Shown one piece after another: positions 27,782-35,883 of a DNA stretch of 64,000 nt; position 1 is the stretch's first letter; each line of letters opens with the position of its first letter. Below the pieces are notes generated by a model. That model did not search any database. It was not told where the DNA came from and was given only the letters and a program-made list of their open reading frames with translations. The stretch is from contig NZ_VFWZ01000002.1 in NCBI RefSeq assembly GCF_006443095.1, positions 1,426,001-1,490,000 of the forward strand. The letters are read 5' to 3'. Position numbers and translations under genes: made by a program. This DNA is from Aquimarina algicola. GTDB lineage: Bacteria > Bacteroidota > Bacteroidia > Flavobacteriales > Flavobacteriaceae.

Positions 27782-29518
27782 TTGTATAAAGTGAAGGGAG
27801 AAAAAAAAATTACATTAACTTATTTAGTTATTTTTATACTATTTACTAATATAGTTAATTCAAAACCTTTGTACGAATCAGCTTTGATTTTTAAGAGTGT
27901 TGAAAAAGATTCTTTGAAAAACAAAAGTTATAATTATCTCGAAAAACGATATTATAATAGTGGAAATGATTTAGAAGCAGCAAGGGTTTATGCTAATGCT
28001 TATTTGAATCTGGCTAAAAAAGAAAAAAACAGTATTAAAATTGCAAATGGTTTTCTTTACCTTTCAGAAGCTTCTAGTGAAAAGAAATCACTAAAATATG
28101 CTGATAGTATTATTTTTTATGGTAAAAAATCTAAAAACAAGGAATTACTTATTAAAGGAAACATTCAAAAGGGAATTCAATTTTATTTTTTAGCTGAATA
28201 TAATAAATCGCTATCTAAATTACTAGATGCTCAGAAAATAGCTGTTGAGGAAAACAATCACTTTCAACAGGTAGTAATAAAACACCATATTGGCAATCTA
28301 AAAAATGTTACAAAGCAAAGAGAAGAAGCATTAGAAATATTTAGGTCTAATATTAAATATTTTGATAAGAAAGATATTGAAAGTCCAGAAGAGAAAAGGC
28401 AGTATTTGAAATCATTATTTAGGTTGGCAAATATATATAATATAAAAAGGAACCTCGACTCTGCAGAGATTATTAATAAAAGAGGAATCAAAGAATCTCT
28501 TCAGACAGAAAATCAATATATGTATCCCGTTTTTTTAGCTTGTTATGGATCAACTTTACAATTGTCAGGAAGGGTTGATATGGCATTAGACAGTCTTAAG
28601 AAAAGTGCCAATCTAACTAAAAATAGAAAAGCAAGATTAGCTTCAATATACTTAATTATCTGTCGAATAGAAAGAGATAGAGGTAATAATCAACAATATG
28701 AAAATTATCTTCTTAAAATTGACTCAATGTATGCTAATTATCCAGAAACAATTAAAGAAACTAAAATAGCGTATGAAGCTCTCGTAAAACTTTATAGAGA
28801 TAATAAAAATCATGAACAACAACTGATTTTTATGAATAAGTTAATTAGGCTTGATAGTATTTTGGACTTAAAATTTCAGAATATAAATAAGGATATTGCT
28901 AGAAATTATGAGAATAGAAATTTAATTCACGAAAAAGAAAATTTAATAAAAAAATTAGGTGAGGGCAAAAAACAATATTCCTATTTTCTTTTTTTCACAA
29001 GCATGGCTATTATAAGCTTATTGTTTTTAATTTACTTTTTTTACAAAAAGAAAAAGATTTATCAAACTCGATTTAATCAATTGATGAAGGACCAGTCAAG
29101 TCCAAAAAATCAAACAAAAAAACTAGTTCAAATAAAAAAACAAGATTCTATTCCAGAAGAGATTGTTGAAAGTATTTTAGAAGGTTTAAGAAAATTTGAA
29201 ACAGAAAAAAAATATTTATCTAAGAATATTTCATTAAAAGAATTAGCTACTACTTTAAAGACTAATACTTCTTATTTATCATTTGTGATAAATTCTCAAG
29301 AGAAAAAAAATTTTTCAAAATATATTAGTGATTTAAGAATACAATATAGTATTGATAGGATTAAAGAAGATAAAAAATTCAGATCTTACACGATTAAAGC
29401 TATTGCTAATGAAGTTGGTTTTAAATCGCAAGAGGCATTTTCCAAAGCTTTTTATAAAAAAACAGGTTTATATCCATCTTATTTTATTAATAATATACAG
29501 AAAAGCAGAAAAATATAA
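27782..29518 (+). CDS. Membrane-anchored TPR regulator with AraC-type HTH
   Basis: The protein of about 575 aa starts at TTG 27782 or GTG 27791, as no ATG is available. It opens with a signal or anchor helix (about 10-28), then a large alpha-solenoid of TPR-like repeats (about 50-370), a second membrane helix (about 402-420, followed by YKKKK), and a C-terminal double helix-turn-helix (about 465-575: LKELATTLKTNTSYLSFVIN and IANEVGFKSQEAFSKAFYKK). The topology places the TPR region outside the cytoplasm and the HTH inside. This is a one-component sensor layout common in Flavobacteriia. TPR domains often bind peptides, and a small peptide gene lies 122 nt downstream. Confidence 0.85.
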   Translation: MYKVKGEKKITLTYLVIFILFTNIVNSKPLYESALIFKSVEKDSLKNKSYNYLEKRYYNSGNDLEAARVYANAYLNLAKKEKNSIKIANGFLYLSEASSEKKSLKYADSIIFYGKKSKNKELLIKGNIQKGIQFYFLAEYNKSLSKLLDAQKIAVEENNHFQQVVIKHHIGNLKNVTKQREEALEIFRSNIKYFDKKDIESPEEKRQYLKSLFRLANIYNIKRNLDSAEIINKRGIKESLQTENQYMYPVFLACYGSTLQLSGRVDMALDSLKKSANLTKNRKARLASIYLIICRIERDRGNNQQYENYLLKIDSMYANYPETIKETKIAYEALVKLYRDNKNHEQQLIFMNKLIRLDSILDLKFQNINKDIARNYENRNLIHEKENLIKKLGEGKKQYSYFLFFTSMAIISLLFLIYFFYKKKKIYQTRFNQLMKDQSSPKNQTKKLVQIKKQDSIPEEIVESILEGLRKFETEKKYLSKNISLKELATTLKTNTSYLSFVINSQEKKNFSKYISDLRIQYSIDRIKEDKKFRSYTIKAIANEVGFKSQEAFSKAFYKKTGLYPSYFINNIQKSRKI

Positions 29519-29583
29519 AATGCTTGTTTACAAAAACTTAAGCATGTTTATTTATAAATATAGACTATTAAAATAAAAAATAA

Positions 29584-29614
29584 TTGCCCTCTTTTATTAC
29601 TTATTATACATTTG
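29584..29614 (+). promoter_or_regulatory. Bacteroidota-type promoter of the 50-aa peptide gene
   Basis: TTG at 29584-29586 and TACATTTG at 29607-29614 (perfect TAnnTTTG) are separated by 20 nt. Transcription would start near 29620, about 20 nt before the peptide ATG, so the peptide is transcribed independently of the regulator. Confidence 0.65.
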
Positions 29615-29640
29615 AAACCAACGTCTAAATATGAATTGAA

Positions 29641-29793
29641 ATGAAAAAAAAAGCAAAAGTAAAACAAGAAAAAAAACTTAGTTTCAAAAAACTTCAAATC
29701 TCTAAGTTAAACAATCTTTATGTCATTAAAGGAGGAAGTGCTATAATTTCAGATGATGGAACTGGAGAAGGTGGTATAAGTATAACGGGTTAA
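29641..29793 (+). CDS. 50-aa Gly-Gly leader peptide precursor
   Basis: ATG at 29641 opens 50 codons. The leader is Lys-rich (KKKAKVKQEKKLSFKKLQIS, then KLNNLYVIKGG) and resembles Bacteroidota natural-product leaders, including those of class I lanthipeptides, ending in Gly31-Gly32. The core is 18 residues (SAIISDDGTGEGGISITG): acidic and Gly-rich with three Ser and two Thr. The peptide contains no Cys and no Pro, and no lanthionine, ATP-grasp or radical-SAM enzyme is encoded in the window. It has its own promoter and a strong hairpin follows, so it is probably made in excess over the proteases downstream. Confidence 0.75.
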   Translation: MKKKAKVKQEKKLSFKKLQISKLNNLYVIKGGSAIISDDGTGEGGISITG

Positions 29794-29810
29794 TAAATTT
29801 TGTTTAAATA

Positions 29811-29871
29811 TTTACATCTCGATCAATTCAAATTGATCGAGATGTAAAATCAACATAAAATCAACATAAAA
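29811..29871 (+). terminator. 18-bp perfect hairpin plus 11-bp tandem repeat
   Basis: TTTACATCTCGATCAATT (29811-29828) is followed after 2 nt by its exact reverse complement (29831-29848). There is no T run after it. A tandem duplication of AAAATCAACAT follows (about 29846-29867). It may be an attenuator or a 3' stabiliser that sets a high precursor-to-protease ratio. Confidence 0.7.
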
Positions 29872-29882
29872 ATCTTTCTATT

Positions 29883-32057
29883 TTGAAATACTTGTCTTTA
29901 ATAATTTTTTTCATATCTATCTTTCAATCTAATTCTCAAGAAATTATAAAACCTTTACAAAAGCAAGAATTGACAGAAGAATACTTTGGTAAAAAGGTTA
30001 GTGATCCTTATAGATATTTAGAGAAGAATTTAGACAATAATTTTATTGTTGATTGGATAAAAGAAAACAATGAAGTTACTAGTAATTATTTTAAAAATAT
30101 TGAATCAACCGATAAGGTTTTGGAGAAAATTTTGAATTCTTACGACAAGAAAGGAGATCAGATATCTTCTACTAGAATAACTTCAAACAACAAATATTTC
30201 TATTTAAAAACAAAGTCTGAAAATAATTTTTCAGAGTTATTTTATAAGAATGGTAAAGATGGTAAGGAAGTTTTGATTTTTGATCCATCATCTTATAGAA
30301 TTGATGATGGAGTTAAATACAAAATTAATCATATTAGTCCATGCTTAGATGGTGAGAAAATAGCAATAGGAGTTACAGAAAATGACACAGAATTTTCAGA
30401 TATTATAGTAATAGATGTAGAATCCAAAGAAATAATATTCAAAACCAATAAAAAATCATGGCCAAGTGCTTTAGGAGGTATTAAATGGAATGCCAATTGT
30501 GATGGAATATATTATACTCATGTCCCTGTAACGGACAAAAATAAAGAGGACTATCTGTTCAATACAGAAGCGATTTACTTCAATATTGAAAACAAACAGG
30601 AAAAGACAGTGCTTTTTTCAAAAGAAAATAATCCTGATGTATCATTTAAGGAAGAAGACTTTCCTTTATTATACTTCGATTTTGTTGAAAATAAACATAT
30701 TGTAGGAACAGTTGCAGGAGTAGCAAAATATAGAAATGCGTATATTTCGTCATTAGAATCTATATCGAAAAAGAAAAATGATTGGAGACCTTTATTTAAA
30801 GTTTCAGATAAGGTAAGAAGGTTTTTCTTGTTTAAAGATGAATTGATATTTCTAACTGCTAAAAATGCTTCAAATTTTAAAATATGTAGAACTTTAATAA
30901 ATAATCCTAATTTTGAGAAACCAGAGGTTCTTGTCCCTGAATATACTAATGAAATAATTACAGATTTTGCTATAACTAAAGATGGTATTTACTTTGTAAA
31001 AGTTAAAAATGGAGTAGAGGCGAATTTAATGTTACTTAAAAATAATGGAAATTTAAAATCGATAGAACTTCCAATAGGAGCGGGTAATATTAAACTACAA
31101 ACGAAAAGTCCAATAGAAAGTGATTTGTGGGTAACTCTTCAAGGATGGACTATCAATTCAAAAAAATATTTTTACGATGTAATAAGTAATTCTTTTATAC
31201 TAGAGAATTCTAAATCAAATTCAGAAAAAAATAACAAAGATGATATAGTTGTTGAAGAAATATTAGTTCAATCTCATGATAAAAAAGATATACCTTTATC
31301 AATAATCTATAAAAGAGGTTTTAAAAAAAATGGTAATCATCCATTATTCATAACAGCATATGGAGCTTATGGAAGAAGTATTAACCCAAGATCAACTGCT
31401 CTAATTTCAAATTGGATTGATGAAGGTGGGGTATACGCTGTAGCACATGTAAGAGGAGGAGGAGAAAAAGGATATGAATGGTACACTGAAGGGTTAAAAT
31501 TAAATAAAGCTAATAGTTGGAAAGATTTAATTAGTTGTGTAAAATACCTTCAAGAATATAAGTATACAAAATCTTCAAAAACAGTAGCATGGGGTGCAAG
31601 CGCGGGAGGTATTGCTGTTGGAAAAGCTGTTTTAGAAGAGCCTAGTTTATTCTCTGCTGCTGTAATAACTTCAGGAATGCTAAACACACTAAGATCAGAA
31701 TTTGCTCCTAATGGTAAAAATAATGCAAAGGAATTTGGAACAGTTAAGAATCCAAAAGAATTTGAGTCTCTTCTTGCCATGGATAGTTATCAAAGTTTGC
31801 AAAAGAATACTTCATATCCTTCGTTTTTAGTTACTACTGGTCTTAATGATTCTAGGGTAGCATCTTGGCAATCAATGAAATTTGTAGCTCGTTTAAGGGA
31901 ATATAGTAGTTCTAAAAAACCTATATTATTTTCAGTAGATTTTGAGTCTGGACATGGATATGAAAGTTCTAAAAGAAAAATGAATATTAAAATAGGAGAG
32001 ATAATAGTTTTTGCTCTTTCACAAACCGGGCATCCAGAATATCAGCCTAACGAATAA
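29883..32057 (+). CDS. Secreted prolyl oligopeptidase-family protease (S9), copy 1
   Basis: The 724-aa protein starts at TTG 29883, where a signal peptide begins (KYLSLIIFFISIFQSNSQ). It has the POP layout: an N-terminal propeller (about 75-430) and an alpha/beta hydrolase domain with Ser573 in WGASAGG, Asp in TGLNDSRVASWQSMKF and His in SGHGYESS. Family members cut short peptides, usually after Pro. The gene is more AT-rich than its paralogue 9 nt downstream, but the last 30 bp of both genes are almost identical. It lies 89 nt after the peptide gene. Confidence 0.88.
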   Translation: MKYLSLIIFFISIFQSNSQEIIKPLQKQELTEEYFGKKVSDPYRYLEKNLDNNFIVDWIKENNEVTSNYFKNIESTDKVLEKILNSYDKKGDQISSTRITSNNKYFYLKTKSENNFSELFYKNGKDGKEVLIFDPSSYRIDDGVKYKINHISPCLDGEKIAIGVTENDTEFSDIIVIDVESKEIIFKTNKKSWPSALGGIKWNANCDGIYYTHVPVTDKNKEDYLFNTEAIYFNIENKQEKTVLFSKENNPDVSFKEEDFPLLYFDFVENKHIVGTVAGVAKYRNAYISSLESISKKKNDWRPLFKVSDKVRRFFLFKDELIFLTAKNASNFKICRTLINNPNFEKPEVLVPEYTNEIITDFAITKDGIYFVKVKNGVEANLMLLKNNGNLKSIELPIGAGNIKLQTKSPIESDLWVTLQGWTINSKKYFYDVISNSFILENSKSNSEKNNKDDIVVEEILVQSHDKKDIPLSIIYKRGFKKNGNHPLFITAYGAYGRSINPRSTALISNWIDEGGVYAVAHVRGGGEKGYEWYTEGLKLNKANSWKDLISCVKYLQEYKYTKSSKTVAWGASAGGIAVGKAVLEEPSLFSAAVITSGMLNTLRSEFAPNGKNNAKEFGTVKNPKEFESLLAMDSYQSLQKNTSYPSFLVTTGLNDSRVASWQSMKFVARLREYSSSKKPILFSVDFESGHGYESSKRKMNIKIGEIIVFALSQTGHPEYQPNE

Positions 32058-32066
32058 TTTTTTCTA

Positions 32067-34214
32067 ATGAAAAAAAGCTTTCTACTACTATTTGCTAGTA
32101 TCATTTTTGCTAGTTGTACTCAACCTAAAAAAGATGCTGTTTCTGATGTATATCATGGGCAAACTATAACTGATTCATATCGACATCTAGAACGTGTAGA
32201 AGATACCACTGTAATTGATTGGATTAAGCAACAAAACAAAGAGACTATTACTACACTACAAAAGTTACACCATCGACAACATATTATTGATAAATTAGAA
32301 GCGTATGATCAAAAAAGAAATTTTAAAATTAGGCGATTACAAGTTGCTGATAATGGTTTTATTTTTTATCTAAAAAGAAAAGCTAATGAAGATGTAGCCA
32401 AACTCTATTATAAAAAAGGAATCAACGATAAAGAGATAGAATTATTTGACCCCAAAGACTTTCAACCGGAACTAAACACAAAAAACCAGATTAATTATAT
32501 CAAACCTAGTTGGGATGGTAGTAAAATAGCAATAAGCATTAATCATGATGAAAATGAATATTCAAAAATTATTGTACAAGAAGTAAGCAGTAAAAAGATA
32601 TATCCCGACATTATAGATCATTGTAAACCTACTTCTATTGCTGGTATACAGTGGCTCTTTGATAATTCTTCTATTATCTATTCGTATTTGCCAAACGCAA
32701 ATACAAAAAATCGTAATGCCAGTCATGACAGCTCCTCTGTTGTCTATACCATTGGCAAAAACCCTAAAACAACAACATCTTTTTCTAAAGAAAATAATCC
32801 TGAGATTGGTATGCGATCAGAGGATTTTCCTATGATATACGTAGATCACCCCAATACAGATTATATTTTGGGTATAGTAGGCGGAGCTACTCCTTTTACT
32901 GATGCCTATTATATTACCAAAGAGGAACTTGATCAGAAAAAACAAAACTGGAAACCTCTCTTTAAAAAAGAAGATAGAATAAAAAGTTATCATATAGATA
33001 ATGATAGCATAATCTACATGACCGCAAATAATAGTCCTAATTATAAAATTTGTAAGACCTCTATAATCACCCCCGATTTTGAGAACCCTAAAGTAATAGC
33101 AGATGAAAAGGAAGAGGAGGTGATCAAATACTTTATGTCAACCAAAAGAGGACTATTATTTTCTACGGGAATTAATGGTGTTGCTACCAAATTATACTAT
33201 ATAAATAAAGGAGTAGAAAAAGAAATTAAATTACCAAAACCATATGGTGATATCAAATTGTATAGAAAAGGAGAAGATATATTAGTAGTAACCAAAGGGT
33301 GGTTAAGCGATATTGAGCAACACCTATTTAATTTTGATACAGAAACGCTAGAAAACTTTAATGTATTTCCGGATAAGTTTATTGATGATTTTGCTGATCT
33401 TGTTGTAGAAGAGGTAACAGTAACCTCTCATGATGGTGCAGAAGTTCCACTATCTCTGGTATACAAAAAAGGAACTCAAAAAAATGGGAGCACCCCTGTA
33501 GTCATGAGAGCTTATGGCGCTTATGGTGTATCTATGGTACCTAACTCTTATTATCCATTCTTATTTTGTGCTCGAGAAGGAGCAATCTATGCAGTAGCAC
33601 ATGTGAGAGGCGGTGGCGAAAAAGGAGATGATTGGCACAAAGGTGGGCACAAGACAACAAAACCGAACAGTTGGAAAGATTTTATAGCCTGTACAGAGTA
33701 TTTAATCAATAATAAATATACGTCTAAGGGTAAGGTCGCCATCTGGAGTGGAAGCGCAGGAGGGGTTGTGATAGGTAGAGCAATGACCGAACGTCCTGAT
33801 CTCTACAATGCAGTAATCATTGATAGAGGTATACTCAATACTATAAGAATAGAAAGCGGTGTTAATGGAGCTAATACAGCAAAAGAATTTGGGAGTATAA
33901 AAGATTCTATTGGTTTTAAAGGACTTTTGGCAATGGATTCGTATCACCATGTCAAGGATAATACTGAATATCCGGCTACATTGCTTACTACTGGTGCAAA
34001 TGACACCCGAGTCCCACAATGGCATTCTATGAAATTCGCAGCAAGATTGCAAGAAGCAAATACTTCGAATAATCCTATTTTACTTAAAACAGAGTTTGAT
34101 GCCGGTCATGGTTTACAGTTTACCAAAACTTCACAATTTGAAAGCATCGCTGAAGCTTTATCTTTTGCGTTTTGGCAAACCGGGCATCCAGAATATCAGC
34201 CTAATGAAAAATAG
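32067..34214 (+). CDS. Lipoprotein prolyl oligopeptidase-family protease (S9), copy 2
   Basis: The 715-aa protein has a lipoprotein signal (MKKSFLLLFASIIFASC) rather than the type I signal of copy 1. The catalytic triad is visible: Ser in WSGSAGG, Asp in TGANDTRVPQWHSMKF, His in DAGHGLQF. It is about 40-50 percent alike to copy 1 by eye and shares the C-terminal FWQTGHPEYQPNE. Its signal coding sequence is nearly the same as that of the unrelated subtilase that follows, whose start codon overlaps its stop by 11 nt. The set probably forms one operon. Confidence 0.88.
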   Translation: MKKSFLLLFASIIFASCTQPKKDAVSDVYHGQTITDSYRHLERVEDTTVIDWIKQQNKETITTLQKLHHRQHIIDKLEAYDQKRNFKIRRLQVADNGFIFYLKRKANEDVAKLYYKKGINDKEIELFDPKDFQPELNTKNQINYIKPSWDGSKIAISINHDENEYSKIIVQEVSSKKIYPDIIDHCKPTSIAGIQWLFDNSSIIYSYLPNANTKNRNASHDSSSVVYTIGKNPKTTTSFSKENNPEIGMRSEDFPMIYVDHPNTDYILGIVGGATPFTDAYYITKEELDQKKQNWKPLFKKEDRIKSYHIDNDSIIYMTANNSPNYKICKTSIITPDFENPKVIADEKEEEVIKYFMSTKRGLLFSTGINGVATKLYYINKGVEKEIKLPKPYGDIKLYRKGEDILVVTKGWLSDIEQHLFNFDTETLENFNVFPDKFIDDFADLVVEEVTVTSHDGAEVPLSLVYKKGTQKNGSTPVVMRAYGAYGVSMVPNSYYPFLFCAREGAIYAVAHVRGGGEKGDDWHKGGHKTTKPNSWKDFIACTEYLINNKYTSKGKVAIWSGSAGGVVIGRAMTERPDLYNAVIIDRGILNTIRIESGVNGANTAKEFGSIKDSIGFKGLLAMDSYHHVKDNTEYPATLLTTGANDTRVPQWHSMKFAARLQEANTSNNPILLKTEFDAGHGLQFTKTSQFESIAEALSFAFWQTGHPEYQPNEK

Positions 34215-35874
34215 TTTTATACTACTATTTACTAGTATCATTTTTGCTAGTTGTACACAAACAGAAGAAAAGCAGTTTGTAGCCATTGATAACATCATAC
34301 CCAAAACAATAGCCCTATCAGAAGAACAACAAAAAAATTGGCAATACAAGGATATTATCGACGATACAATACCAGGTATTAGTCTTGATAAAGCGTATAC
34401 AGAAATTATAAAGGACAAAAAAGGAGCTCCTATTATTATTGCTGTAATAGATACAAAGCTGGATATTAATCACGAAGATATATCTAAACATATCTGGATA
34501 AACCCCAAAGAAATACCTGATAACAATATTGATGATGACAACAATGGGTATATAGACGATATGAACGGATGGAATTTTTTGGGTAATAAAAAAGGAGAAG
34601 ATGTATTCTATTCTAATTTTGAATCTATGCGTATTATTAGAAAGTATGATTCAGTTTTTAGCGATAAAAAGCCTGACCAAATACCAACTGAACTTTCTGA
34701 AGCTTATGCACTATACAAAAAAGCACAACATCTTAGAGAAAAAGAATTAAAAAAGGGGCTGCAAAACCAAAAATATGGCGACTTTTTGGTAAATACCTAT
34801 CCTGAGTCTTTAGCAACGTTACAAAAAATTTATCCAAAACAAGACTACACGCTGAATGAGCTGGATAGTTTATATACTGTATATAAAAAAGATACGGTTG
34901 TATCTAAGTTAATTTACTATATGGTGAATTATAAAAAGTATAACTTAACACAAAAACGGATTCATAACTATAAAAAATCCTTTGATGCTGTAATGTCAAA
35001 ATCGCTACGTTATGAGCATAATGAACGAACGTTGATCGGCGATGATCCAGAAAATATAAACGATATCAAATATGGTAATCCTAAGGTTTGGAATGATGAC
35101 ATACCATTTCAACACGCTATTGGAGTTGCAGGTGCTATTGCTGCAGATCGCCATAACGATAAGGGTATAAATGGTATTTTGGATCATGTAAAAATCATGT
35201 CTCTATGCGTAGCTTCATCCGGTGGTGATGAACATGATAAAGATATTGCTCTGGCTATTCGATATGCAGCAGACAATGGTGCAAAAATCATTAATATGAG
35301 TTTTGGAAAACCATTATCTCTAAACAGAAGTTGGGTAGATGATGCGATTGTATATGCAGAGTCCAAAGATGTTCTTATCGTATGTTCTGCAGGAAATGAT
35401 AATATAGAGATCAATCTAGAAAATACTCACTATCCAAATGATTACTCGAAGACTGGTGAGGAGATTTCTAATAATTTAATCAAAGTAGGGGCATCAACAT
35501 ATAGTCTAGACAAAACGCTCAAAGCTTATTTTAGTAATTATAGTAAAAAACATATTGATCTTTTTGCGCCCGGATACAAGGTTTATAGTACATCACATGG
35601 CAATATATATAGGCCTATTAATGGCACATCACTTTCGGCTCCTATAGTATCCGGAGTAGCTGCATTGATACGATCGTACCATCCTGATCTAAGTGCATTT
35701 GAAGTTAAAGATATCCTTATGAAATCTGGAGTTTCTTATGATATCGATGTAGAGATTATACAAGAAGATGGAAGTGAAAAACTAGTTCCTTTTTCTAAAC
35801 TTTCTAAATCAGGGAAAATTGTAAATGCCTACAATGCCTTACTCATGGCAGAACAAGTTGCAAATTCAAAGTAA
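34204..35874 (+). CDS. Lipoprotein S8 (subtilisin-like) protease, copy 1
   Basis: ATG 34204 is chosen over an upstream in-frame start because a clear lipoprotein signal (MKNSFILLFTSIIFASC) begins there; this gives 556 aa. The triad is Asp83 (AVIDTK), His304 (QHAIGVAGAIAA) and Ser476 (NGTSLSAP), with the oxyanion Asn398 (SAGNDN). The Asp-His spacing of about 220 residues is very long and includes a charged helical insert (about 130-290). The His motif HAIGVAG lacks the usual second His. It overlaps the preceding POP gene by 11 nt and lies 9 nt before copy 2. Confidence 0.9.
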   Translation: MKNSFILLFTSIIFASCTQTEEKQFVAIDNIIPKTIALSEEQQKNWQYKDIIDDTIPGISLDKAYTEIIKDKKGAPIIIAVIDTKLDINHEDISKHIWINPKEIPDNNIDDDNNGYIDDMNGWNFLGNKKGEDVFYSNFESMRIIRKYDSVFSDKKPDQIPTELSEAYALYKKAQHLREKELKKGLQNQKYGDFLVNTYPESLATLQKIYPKQDYTLNELDSLYTVYKKDTVVSKLIYYMVNYKKYNLTQKRIHNYKKSFDAVMSKSLRYEHNERTLIGDDPENINDIKYGNPKVWNDDIPFQHAIGVAGAIAADRHNDKGINGILDHVKIMSLCVASSGGDEHDKDIALAIRYAADNGAKIINMSFGKPLSLNRSWVDDAIVYAESKDVLIVCSAGNDNIEINLENTHYPNDYSKTGEEISNNLIKVGASTYSLDKTLKAYFSNYSKKHIDLFAPGYKVYSTSHGNIYRPINGTSLSAPIVSGVAALIRSYHPDLSAFEVKDILMKSGVSYDIDVEIIQEDGSEKLVPFSKLSKSGKIVNAYNALLMAEQVANSK

Positions 35875-35883
35875 ATTTTTCTG

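Noticed and set aside
29641..29793. Calling the 50-aa peptide a lanthipeptide
   Set aside because: The leader fits, but there is no Cys anywhere in the peptide and no lanthionine enzyme in the window, so no thioether ring can form.
34096..34203. Longer N-terminus for S8 copy 1
   Set aside because: It overlaps the end of the POP2 gene; the lipoprotein signal begins at 34204.
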